64,000 bases of DNA, taken from an uncultured Eubacteriales bacterium (GTDB lineage: Bacteria > Bacillota > Clostridia > Christensenellales > Borkfalkiaceae). Where the stretch lies: the NCBI GenBank assembly GCA_949747905.1, contig CATKEF010000040.1:1-64000 (forward strand), given 5' to 3'. The notes beneath the pieces were generated by a model, which made no database searches, was not told the DNA's origin, and saw only the letters and a program-made list of their open reading frames with translations. This document shows positions 50,629 to 57,665 of the stretch, piece after piece. Position 1 is the first letter of the stretch. Every line of letters starts with the position of its first letter. The translations under genes were made by a program, and so were the position numbers.

Positions 50629-51069
50629 TCAGTTGAGGGTATCGTTGGAATTGACGGCAAAAGCGAAAGTGTCTTTGTCTTCGGGGAATATGGGCCCGCT
50701 TATTACGGGCAGATTGAGGGGCGCAATGTATGCGCTCGCCGTGAGATTGGTAACGCATGCGCGGAGGTAGGGGTAAAGAAGTTTCGTCGCTTCGATGACG
50801 AATTTTCTCTCTTCGTTTTCGTTTCTTACGTCGGAAACTTCGAATACGCCGACGAGGGTTACGTTAATGTCGAACGGCTTGGGCTCTTTTTCCGTGCTTT
50901 CTATTTTTACGGACAGTGCCACGAAATTGAGTTTTTCGTTTGCATTGACCTTGCGCACCTGTCTCGAAAACTGAGGTTTTATGTCGAGTTTATCTTCCGG
51001 GTTGAGTTTTACTCTGTTTAATTTAAAAGAAATCTCCTCGCCCGTTATTCCTTTAAAATCGAATTTCAT
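50629..51069 (-). CDS. SecB-like protein
   Basis: The 146-residue protein resembles the SecB/SecB-like chaperone fold. The diagnostic region is KLLYPYLRACVTNLTASAYIAPLNLPVI near residues 90-120, which matches the LFPYxRxxIxxLTxxxGxPPLxLPPI-type block of the family; the first 85 residues form the expected beta strands with KPFDINVTLVGVFEV. SecB proteins hold proteins unfolded for export or act with toxin-antitoxin pairs. Classical SecB is rare in Bacillota, but SecB-like proteins are found as antitoxin chaperones or orphans. No toxin gene is adjacent. AAAGGAG precedes the ATG. Confidence 0.72.
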   Translation of the reverse strand: MKFDFKGITGEEISFKLNRVKLNPEDKLDIKPQFSRQVRKVNANEKLNFVALSVKIESTEKEPKPFDINVTLVGVFEVSDVRNENEERKFVIEATKLLYPYLRACVTNLTASAYIAPLNLPVISGPIFPEDKDTFAFAVNSNDTLN

Positions 51070-51097
51070 AATCCGAACTCCTTTTTGATTTTTATAA

Positions 51098-51126
51098 ATT
51101 ATAGCCTATTTTTGTACAAATGTCAA
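51098..51126 (-). promoter_or_regulatory. consensus promoter of the SecB-like gene
   Basis: On the minus strand TTGACA (51126-51121) and TATAAT (51103-51098) are 17 bases apart, a perfect consensus promoter. It predicts strong, constitutive expression with a leader of about 25 bases. Confidence 0.85.
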
Positions 51127-51155
51127 CAAACCGTGTAATTTTCCCGCATTTTTTA

Positions 51156-51184
51156 TTGATAAATCTACGATGATATATTATAAT
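51156..51184 (+). promoter_or_regulatory. promoter of the RNase E/G gene
   Basis: TTGATA (51156-51161) and TATAAT (51179-51184) are 17 bases apart. Transcription would start near 51191. This places an in-frame ATG at 51170 inside the promoter and supports the later start at 51245. Confidence 0.82.
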
Positions 51185-51244
51185 TTCGGTGTTGCCCGCA
51201 GGTTTTTCGGACAGGGCGACGAAAATTCGGTTTTATGGTGCGAT

Positions 51245-52747
51245 ATGTCTAAAAAAACGCTGTATTTCGACGGTTATTGCGGTTATTACGTTTCCGCGAT
51301 TTTAGAGGACGGAAAACTCAGCGAGTTCTCTTTCGAGAAGATTTCCGGCTCCGATATTACGGGTAACGTGTATAAGGGAAAAGTCGAAAGCGTGCTTCCG
51401 GGCATGAGGGCGGCGTTCGTAAACTGCGGACTTGATAAAAACTGTTATCTGTCCACCGAGGGGGTTATTCCCGAAGGTGTGCGTTGCACGGGAGAAGGAG
51501 ACTCCGTTGCGTCGGTGCCCGAGCTTAAAGAGGGGGACGAGATACTCGTTCAGGTCGTGAAACCTCCCGTCGGGACAAAGGGTGCAAAAGTAGTCATGCA
51601 TCCGTCGTTTGTCGGTAAATGCCTCATATATATGCCCGAAACTCCGTTTATCGGAGTGTCGGGTAAAATTTCTGACGCGGAACTGAGGCGAAATCTCGCA
51701 TATTCCGCAAAGCGCCTTGTCGGGGAAAACGAGGGTATCGTGCTGCGTTCTGCGGCGCCTTACGTCAATCGCGGGCAGCTCGAAAGAGAATGCGCGTATC
51801 TCAAAAATCTTTACCGTGAAATCAAAAAAGCGTTCGTAACTGCGAAAACGGGCGAGTTGCTTTATACCGATTTCGCTCTTCCCATAAGAGTGCTGCGCGA
51901 TATCCTTTCAAAGGATATAAACGGCGTCGTCGTCGGTTCGTCGCGGCTCAAAGAACAAATCGAAGATATGATAAAAAAGCTGTATCCTCCGCAGAGTCGC
52001 CGCGCCGTCGCGTTGTACGATAAGGGCGGGGATATGTTCAAAGAATTGGGGATTTCGGCGCAGATTGCCGACCTTGCATCTCCGCGCGTAATGCTTGACA
52101 ACGGCGCCGAAATAGTAATCGAAAAGACCGAAGCAATGACGGTAGTGGACGTCAATACGGGGAAATTTACGGGCGACGACAGCCTTGAACAGACGGTTTA
52201 TTATACGAATATTCTGGCGGCGCGGGAAATAGCGAGACAGGTGCGTTTGAGAAACATAGGCGGATTGGTTGTCGTCGATTTTATAGATATGAAAAACGCC
52301 GCGCATAGGACGGCGCTTGAAGAAGAACTCAAACGCGCGCTTGCGGACGACAAGGCGAAATGCGCGGTTTCGGGTATATCCCGTTTCGGGCTGATAGAGT
52401 TTACGAGAAAGCGCAGCGGAACGGACCCTCTCGCAAAACTTGTAAAGCCGTGCAGGCATTGCGGAGGAAAAGGTCGTGCATTTACGCGGGAATATCTTCT
52501 TTTCGGGTTCAGAGCGCGGATACTTGCGGCGCTTTTAGACGGAATTCGTACCGTTCGTGCGGATATTAATTCGGGTGTGCTTGAAAAATTGTCGGGCTGG
52601 CGCGAGTTTTGCGAAGATTTGAAAGCGCGCGCCTACGGTGCGGAAATTTTCTTCGTGCCTCATAAGGCTTACAGGGAAGAGCAGTTTTCCGTAAGCGGGG
52701 ATTGTTCCCGTCTTCCCGAAAATGCGGTTAATCTTAATTCGATTTAA
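51245..52747 (+). CDS. rng: ribonuclease E/G family protein
   Basis: The 500-residue protein is RNase G-like. After a short N-terminal strand it has the S1-type domain GNVYKGKVESVLPGMRAAFVNCGLDKNCYL, the RNase H-like and catalytic DNase I-like region with TVVDVNTGKFTG and GGLVVVDFIDM, where the acidic residues hold the catalytic magnesium, and the zinc-link motif CRHCGGKGRAF. It would cleave single-stranded RNA in rRNA maturation and mRNA decay. The ATG at 51245 is used because the ATG at 51170 lies in the predicted promoter; the ribosome binding site is weak. It stands alone, divergent from the SecB-like gene. Confidence 0.93.
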   Translation: MSKKTLYFDGYCGYYVSAILEDGKLSEFSFEKISGSDITGNVYKGKVESVLPGMRAAFVNCGLDKNCYLSTEGVIPEGVRCTGEGDSVASVPELKEGDEILVQVVKPPVGTKGAKVVMHPSFVGKCLIYMPETPFIGVSGKISDAELRRNLAYSAKRLVGENEGIVLRSAAPYVNRGQLERECAYLKNLYREIKKAFVTAKTGELLYTDFALPIRVLRDILSKDINGVVVGSSRLKEQIEDMIKKLYPPQSRRAVALYDKGGDMFKELGISAQIADLASPRVMLDNGAEIVIEKTEAMTVVDVNTGKFTGDDSLEQTVYYTNILAAREIARQVRLRNIGGLVVVDFIDMKNAAHRTALEEELKRALADDKAKCAVSGISRFGLIEFTRKRSGTDPLAKLVKPCRHCGGKGRAFTREYLLFGFRARILAALLDGIRTVRADINSGVLEKLSGWREFCEDLKARAYGAEIFFVPHKAYREEQFSVSGDCSRLPENAVNLNSI

Positions 52748-52789
52748 AAAAGCGGAGATATTATTCCGAAGACTTGTGCTATCGGTCCG

Positions 52790-53020
52790 TAGTAATTTTC
52801 GTCATCCCGAACGCGACCTAATTCCGAATGCATTGTGTCATTCCGAACATCACCTATTGTCATCCGGAGAACCGTCTATTGTCATCCCGAGCAATAGCGA
52901 GGGACCCTTCGCTTGCGCTCAGGGTGACAAGATAAGGCAGGCAACTCGGAGTAACATGGAAAGCGGCAGGAAACTCGGGGTGCCAATGAAGGCTATAAAA
53001 AGACGGAAACCCGGGAAGTG
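52790..53020. repeat. dispersed repeat region after the RNase gene
   Basis: TTCGTCATCCCGAACG, GTGTCATTCCGAAC, TTGTCATCCGGAG, TTGTCATCCCGAGCAATAGCGAGGGACCCTTCG and CGCTCAGGGTGACAAG occur in series at spacings of about 20-30 bases. No gene is seen between here and the terminator at 53123. Confidence 0.8.
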
Positions 53021-53122
53021 TTCGTGAGACAAAAAATGTGGGGATACAGCACTTTGTCTTTCCTGACTTTTATTTTGAACGAAATCATTATATGAAAATT
53101 GCATCCGATGTGAAATTTATAT

Positions 53123-53157
53123 AAAAACCTCCGCCCGCGACCGCGGGCGGAGGGTTT
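53123..53157 (-). terminator. terminator of the hypothetical gene at 53157
   Basis: CCTCCGCCCGCG and CGCGGGCGGAGG form a 12-bp stem around two bases. On the minus strand TTTTTATAT follows. Confidence 0.85.
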
Positions 53158-53666
53158 TATATTGTTTTTAAATTTGTCTGTACGTATTCTCCCGCGAGCT
53201 CGGCTTCGGTTAGAACTTCGCGCGTGACGGCGGTGCCTTTGCCGAAAAGAACTTTTCCGTCTTTTACAACGTCGTATTTGAGTTTTTTTACCTTTTTCAC
53301 TATTATCACGTCGCCGTAAGTCAGTGTTTCCGCGGAATAGGTTTTGGCTCCTATCTTCGCTTTTAAAAGTTTGTCGCCTTTGAAAGTTATTTCCTCCACG
53401 TTTCCGAGGTATCGTCCGCTTTCGTCGAAGCCCGCGCAGCCCAACCGCACGGAATAAGAGTTCTTGATTGCGTCGTCTCTGTCTTCGTAAACTATTTTAT
53501 CCCCTATTTTAATTATGTTTTTAACGTCAACGGCAAATTCTTTTTCGTTTTCGTCCGCGCAGATTAAGCATTTCAGTTTGTCTGCGGCGGCGCGCACCGA
53601 TATCACGTAGCCTTTTTTGCCCGCAGTGCTTTCTATCGGTTTTCCGTAAAAAATAGAAACGTTCAT
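53157..53666 (-). CDS. hypothetical beta-rich protein
   Basis: The 169-residue protein is predicted mostly beta, with an internal pattern resembling two PRC-barrel-like halves (an initial GKPIESTAGKKGYVISVRA and a later GRYLGNVEEITFKGDKLLKAKIG). It has two cysteines spaced by three residues (LKCLICADE). AAGGAGGGC precedes the ATG. It is a single gene upstream of and divergent from nadB. PRC-barrel similarity is tentative and the function is unknown. Confidence 0.72.
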   Translation of the reverse strand: MNVSIFYGKPIESTAGKKGYVISVRAAADKLKCLICADENEKEFAVDVKNIIKIGDKIVYEDRDDAIKNSYSVRLGCAGFDESGRYLGNVEEITFKGDKLLKAKIGAKTYSAETLTYGDVIIVKKVKKLKYDVVKDGKVLFGKGTAVTREVLTEAELAGEYVQTNLKTI

Positions 53667-53800
53667 AACGCCCTCCTTGGCTGAGTCCTACGGTTTTATA
53701 TTATTTTCTTTGCGACAGAGGTAACACATATAAAAAAACGTTTTTTTGTCGAAACCGAACAATGAGTGCTATTTTGGAAAAAATTACCTATTGGTTTTTA

Positions 53801-53856
53801 AAAACTTTACATATGACTTGACAGGTGTAAAGTTTTGGTGTAAACTTGCGTATAAT
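53801..53856 (+). promoter_or_regulatory. nadB promoter with palindromic NiaR-type operator
   Basis: AAAACTTTACA (53801-53811) and TGTAAAGTTTT (53826-53836) are perfect 11-bp inverted arms. A further half-copy GGTGTAAA follows 13 bases after the second arm. TTGACA lies at 53818-53823 between the arms, with TAAACT at 53841 after 17 bases, and TATAAT at 53851. A bound repressor would cover the promoter. NiaR encoded at the end of this operon is the natural candidate. Confidence 0.65.
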
Positions 53857-53893
53857 AAATTCGGTTGACCGAACGTCAAAGGCGTAAGACAGA

Positions 53894-55213
53894 ATGGAAA
53901 ACAGATATGACGTTATAATTGCGGGTGCCGGCGTGGCGGGATTGAACTGCGCGTTGCATCTGCCCGCCGACAAAAGAATATTATTAATCTGCAAAGGCGT
54001 TCCCGAGCATAGCGACAGTTATCTCGCGCAGGGCGGTATTTGCCGTATGCAGGGAGAAGAGGATTACGAAGGTTATTTCGAAGACACGATGCGTGCGGGT
54101 CATTACGAGAACGACCCGGAGACCGTGGAGTGTATGATACGCTCGTCGCCCGGGGTTATCGAAGGACTGGTTTCGCTCGGAGTTGATTTTGCTAAAAGAG
54201 AGGACGGTTCTTTCGACGTAACGCGCGAGGGCGGTCATTCCCGCAAGCGCATATGTTTTCACGAGGACTGCACGGGAAAAGAAATCACTTCCGTTCTTAT
54301 GAAGCGCGTGTCCGCTCTCGATAACGTTGAAATCGTTCCCGAGACGACCATGCTCGATATTATAACGGACGGAGAAAGCTGTTACGGAATAGTCGCTCTG
54401 GATAATGCGAGCGGTAAAGTCAAGGAAATTCTTTCAGATTATACCGTGCTTGCCTGCGGCGGGATAGGCGGAATTTTCGAGCATTCCACTAATTTTCGTC
54501 TTCTTACGGGGGACGGCGTCGCCATATGTCTCAAACACGGAGTTGCGGTTGACAACGTAGATTATATTCAGATTCATCCGACTACTCTCTATTCCTCAAA
54601 GGTCGAAGGCAGGAGCTTTCTCATTTCCGAATCCGTTCGGGGCGAAGGCGCGGTGCTTTTAGATAAAAATTTCAAAAGATTTACCGACGAACTTCAACCG
54701 AGAGACAGGGTGACCGCCGATATCCTCGCAAAGATGAAGGAGGACGACACTCCTTTCGTGTGGCTGGATATGCGCGCAGTCCCCGAAAACGAGCTTAAAT
54801 CTCATTTTCCGTCTATCGTCGCTCAGTGCCGTGAAGAGGGGTACGACGTTTTCGGCGAATGTATTCCCGTCGTTCCCGCGCAACATTACTTTATGGGCGG
54901 CGTACGCAGCGATATCGACGGTAAAACCACTATGCGGAGACTGTATGCTGTCGGCGAGACATGTTGCAACGGGGTGCACGGCGCGAACAGGCTTGCTTCC
55001 AATTCGCTTCTGGAAAGTCTGCTGTTCGCAGAGCGCGCTGCGGAGGATATGAAAAACAATTATTCGGCGGCAGATACGGGAAAACAGAAAGCCGCGCTTG
55101 AATTACTGCGCGCGGAGGACTACTCGAACCCTGCGGCGCTTTTGGAAAGTTATAAAAAAATATTGCACGACGCAATCGGGGAGGCAAGGAAAAATGGATG
55201 TAATAACGCTTAA
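53894..55213 (+). CDS. nadB: L-aspartate oxidase
   Basis: The 439-residue flavoprotein has the N-terminal FAD-binding motif VIIAGAGVAGLNCALHLP, SYLAQGGICRM, HEDCTGKEI and the active-site region QIHPTTLY and SVRGEGAVLLD with the expected catalytic Arg. It oxidises L-aspartate to iminoaspartate for NAD synthesis, in anaerobes using fumarate or other acceptors. It is shorter than the Escherichia coli enzyme (about 540) because the C-terminal helical domain is cut to a stub, which is common in Clostridia. It heads nadB-nadC-niaR; nadA for the next step is absent from the cluster. The ribosome binding site is weak. Confidence 0.94.
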   Translation: MENRYDVIIAGAGVAGLNCALHLPADKRILLICKGVPEHSDSYLAQGGICRMQGEEDYEGYFEDTMRAGHYENDPETVECMIRSSPGVIEGLVSLGVDFAKREDGSFDVTREGGHSRKRICFHEDCTGKEITSVLMKRVSALDNVEIVPETTMLDIITDGESCYGIVALDNASGKVKEILSDYTVLACGGIGGIFEHSTNFRLLTGDGVAICLKHGVAVDNVDYIQIHPTTLYSSKVEGRSFLISESVRGEGAVLLDKNFKRFTDELQPRDRVTADILAKMKEDDTPFVWLDMRAVPENELKSHFPSIVAQCREEGYDVFGECIPVVPAQHYFMGGVRSDIDGKTTMRRLYAVGETCCNGVHGANRLASNSLLESLLFAERAAEDMKNNYSAADTGKQKAALELLRAEDYSNPAALLESYKKILHDAIGEARKNGCNNA

Positions 55214-56051
55214 ACTCAATGCGGATAAACTTATAAAATCGGCGTTGGAGGAGGACATACCCAACGAAGATATAAGCACAAACGCCGTTATAAGCGGCTA
55301 CGTAAAGGGGAAAGTCGAGCTTATTTGCAAGCAGGACGGAATAATATGCGGACTGAGCGTGTTTGCAAGGACGTTCGAGCTTTTGGACGGAACTTTCGCC
55401 TGCGAATTTTTTGCAAAGGACGGAGACGAAGTTAAAAAGGGTCAGCTTATTGCGGTTCTGACCGGTGATATCCGCGCGCTTTTATCGGGAGAGAGGACGG
55501 CTCTCAACTTTTTGCAGAGAATGAGCGGAATAGCGACGTATACTCGTCGGCTCGCCGAGCTTTTGAAGGGGAGCCGTACGCGGCTTCTCGACACGAGAAA
55601 GACCACGCCGAACATGCGAATTTTCGAAAAATACGCCGTAAAAACGGGAGGAGGCGGCAATCACCGTTTTAATCTTTCGGACGGAGTAATGCTCAAAGAC
55701 AATCATATCGGCGCGGCGGGCGGAATAAAGCAGGCGGTTGCGGCGGCAAAGGAGTATTCGTCTTTCGTGAGAAAAATCGAAGTCGAGGTTGAAAATCTCG
55801 AAATGTGCCGCGAAGCGCTCGAAGCGGGCGCGGATATAATAATGCTCGATAATATGAGCGTGTCGGATATGAAAGCCGCGGTTGAGATGATAGGCGGTCG
55901 TGCGTTGACCGAGTGCAGCGGCAACGTCACCTGCGAAAATATAAAAAACATCATAGAAACGGGAGTCGACTTTGTTTCCAGCGGCGCGCTCACGCACTCC
56001 GCTCCCATACTCGATTTGTCGCTTAAAAACCTGCGACCCGCGGAGGGGTGA
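55194..56051 (+). CDS. nadC: nicotinate-nucleotide pyrophosphorylase (carboxylating)
   Basis: The 285-residue enzyme is quinolinate phosphoribosyltransferase. SGERTALNFLQRMSGIATYTRRLAEL, LLDTRKTTPNMR and KTGGGGNHRFNLSDGVMLKDNHI are the diagnostic blocks that bind quinolinate and PRPP; EVEVENLEM and IMLDNMS follow, and SGALTHSAPILDLSLK ends the barrel. It converts quinolinate to nicotinate mononucleotide. The ATG at 55194 lies 20 bases inside nadB with GGGGAGG before it, so translation is coupled. An in-frame upstream ATG would start in nadB and lacks family sequence. Confidence 0.96.
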   Translation: MDVITLKLNADKLIKSALEEDIPNEDISTNAVISGYVKGKVELICKQDGIICGLSVFARTFELLDGTFACEFFAKDGDEVKKGQLIAVLTGDIRALLSGERTALNFLQRMSGIATYTRRLAELLKGSRTRLLDTRKTTPNMRIFEKYAVKTGGGGNHRFNLSDGVMLKDNHIGAAGGIKQAVAAAKEYSSFVRKIEVEVENLEMCREALEAGADIIMLDNMSVSDMKAAVEMIGGRALTECSGNVTCENIKNIIETGVDFVSSGALTHSAPILDLSLKNLRPAEG

Positions 56052-56560
56052 TGAGAGCCGAAAAACGGAGAGAGGAAATTTTAAGCCTTATAGGGAATAC
56101 CGACAACCCCATTCCCGCAAACGTCTTAAAGGAGAGGTTCGGGGTTTCGCGACAGGTGATAGTTCAGGATATTGCCATTCTGCGCGCAAACGGCTACGAC
56201 GTGACCGCTACAAGCCGCGGGTATTTTCTCAATGTGAAAAAACAGGCTACGCGCGTTTTCAAATGCCGTCATACTTTCGACGAAATGCTCGAAGAGGGTA
56301 TGCTCGTAATAGATACGGGCGGGAGAATAGAGGATATATTCGTAAATCACAGGACGTACGGACGAATAACCGCGAGACTCGATTTGTCGAACAGAACGCA
56401 CGTCGAGGAATTGCACCGCTCGCTTTTTTCGGGGGCTTCTAAGCCGTTGATGAGCGTTACCGACGGTTATCATTACCATACCGTTTCCGCGGATGGCGAG
56501 GAAATCTTAGACGAGATAGAGCAAAAACTGAGGACGCGCGGTTTTCTTATCGAAATATAA
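56051..56560 (+). CDS. niaR: NiaR-type NAD biosynthesis repressor
   Basis: The 169-residue protein has an N-terminal HTH_11 winged helix (AEKRREEILSLIGNTDNPIPANVLKERFGVSRQVIVQDIAILRANGYDV) and a C-terminal 3H domain, named for three histidines that bind metal: CRHTFDEM, NRTHVEEL and DGYHYHTVS are seen here. NiaR senses nicotinate and represses NAD genes, so this protein likely controls its own operon through the palindrome upstream of nadB. The ATG overlaps the nadC stop in TGATG, with GGAGGGG five bases earlier. Confidence 0.93.
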   Translation: MRAEKRREEILSLIGNTDNPIPANVLKERFGVSRQVIVQDIAILRANGYDVTATSRGYFLNVKKQATRVFKCRHTFDEMLEEGMLVIDTGGRIEDIFVNHRTYGRITARLDLSNRTHVEELHRSLFSGASKPLMSVTDGYHYHTVSADGEEILDEIEQKLRTRGFLIEI

Positions 56561-56578
56561 TTTTATATTAAAAATAAC

Positions 56579-56608
56579 GGAAAGGGCGGCATATATGCCG
56601 CCCTTTCC
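56579..56608. terminator. palindromic terminator after niaR
   Basis: A perfect 30-bp palindrome has arms GGAAAGGGCGGCATA and TATGCCGCCCTTTCC. The minus strand continues with GTTATTTTT, so it serves the small minus-strand gene better than niaR. Confidence 0.7.
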
Positions 56609-56624
56609 GACTTATTGCGTTCAA

Positions 56625-56813
56625 TCAGTCTTTAATTTCGTTGTACATTTCGTGAAATTTTTTTACTTCTTCAGGGTCTAATGCGACCTTCTGGAAAAGC
56701 CCCGTGCATTCGTTTGCGCTGACGCATTTTTCGAAAATGTCGTCAATCATTTTGTTGTATTTTTTATCAGTGCTCATACAAAAAGTTTGCGCCCGATTGA
56801 AAATATTATGCAC
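56625..56813 (-). CDS. small hypothetical protein
   Basis: Up to 62 residues from a GTG, or 50 residues from an ATG at 56777 (MSTDKKYNKMIDDIFEKC). It is charged, helical, with two Cys residues, and no family is recognised. Neither start has a strong ribosome binding site. It lies between a terminator and the HNH gene, both on the same strand, and may be cotranscribed. Confidence 0.5.
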   Translation of the reverse strand: MHNIFNRAQTFCMSTDKKYNKMIDDIFEKCVSANECTGLFQKVALDPEEVKKFHEMYNEIKD

Positions 56814-56855
56814 GGCAGGAAAAATTTTCCGTAATCCCCGGCGCAGGCGTAAACC

Positions 56856-57284
56856 TTATAAAAATTTTCCGAGCAGGCTTAAATCGAGTTTCCATTCGGG
56901 TACGAGGTTTCGGCGGCGGTGCGCGGCGTTGGCTTCGCCGAGAGCTTTGCGGTATTCGGAATAGCTGCATCCGTTAACTTTCATAAAATGCTCGCTCGCC
57001 CGTTCCTCACCACCGTAGAGGGACGTTCTGCCTATGTGTATCGTTTCGTGGCAGTTTTTGCACACCGCTATTATATCGGAAAGTTTCTGGACGGAGTTTT
57101 CTTCGTCGTATTCCCAACGTTCGTGGGCCTCTAACCTTGCGGTTTTTATTCCGCAAATCATACATTTTCCGTCTGCGCGGGCATAGGCTTTTTTCCTGAT
57201 TGCGTCCCATCCCGCAGGAGGGAGCAGGCTTCTTAAATTGCTGTACCAGCAGGAATCGGGAACAAGTTCGAATTCGAGTTTCAT
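56856..57284 (-). CDS. small HNH-type zinc protein
   Basis: The 142-residue protein resembles HNH nucleases. CMICGIK and CKNCHETIH supply four cysteines for a zinc, and LEAHERWEYDEE between them holds the first His of the HNH core, with a final HIG. It probably binds or nicks DNA, but stand-alone cellular HNH proteins of this size have no single known role. No ribosome binding site is obvious. It sits next to but divergent from nrdD. There is no phage or toxin gene nearby. Confidence 0.75.
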   Translation of the reverse strand: MKLEFELVPDSCWYSNLRSLLPPAGWDAIRKKAYARADGKCMICGIKTARLEAHERWEYDEENSVQKLSDIIAVCKNCHETIHIGRTSLYGGEERASEHFMKVNGCSYSEYRKALGEANAAHRRRNLVPEWKLDLSLLGKFL

Positions 57285-57439
57285 AATTCCAATTATATAT
57301 TTTTATCGGCGCATGTCAACCGAAAAGCCTAAATGAGCGTCCGCGGCGGTTTTTTACAACGTTTGTCACAATTAACATATCCGCAAGCCGTTATTCGACG
57401 CGTTATGCGCATTTTCCCGAAAATGTAACAAATTATAAC

Positions 57440-57525
57440 ACACAATATTTAGTTATGTCGTTAAAAATTATCATACAAGATATTGTGTTCCAAGGCTTGA
57501 CATAGTCGTTTTTTAGTATTATACT
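57440..57525 (+). promoter_or_regulatory. distal nrd promoter with paired NrdR-box-like sites
   Basis: ACACAATATTTAGTTA (57440-57455) and ATACAAGATATTGTGT (57473-57488) are 33 bases apart, about three helical turns, and resemble the NrdR box. TTGACA (57497-57502) and TATACT (57520-57525), spaced by 17, follow. Confidence 0.65.
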
Positions 57526-57580
57526 TGACCTTGCTACTTTTCGGAACGGCTGTTGACGTGCTATTTCGGAGAAAATTTAA

Positions 57581-57633
57581 ATACAATATGTTGTGTGGAT
57601 ACTATTGACGGCATACAAAATATGTGCTATAAT
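57581..57633 (+). promoter_or_regulatory. proximal nrd promoter with paired NrdR-box-like sites
   Basis: ATACAATATGTTGTGT (57581-57596) and the weaker ATACAAAATATGTGCT (57613-57628) are 32 bases apart. TTGACG (57605-57610) and TATAAT (57628-57633), spaced by 17, lie between and within them. The second box covers the spacer, so a bound repressor would block polymerase. Confidence 0.7.
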
Positions 57634-57665
57634 GTCTTTGTATTTACCGTTTGGAGGAATGAGAG

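Noticed and set aside
51170-51244. Earlier start for the RNase E/G gene
   Set aside because: The ATG lies within the predicted promoter, upstream of the expected transcription start, and the extra residues do not match the family.
50629-52747. Toxin-antitoxin-chaperone locus around the SecB-like gene
   Set aside because: The neighbours are a helical hypothetical protein and RNase E/G on other transcripts; no small toxin-antitoxin pair is adjacent.
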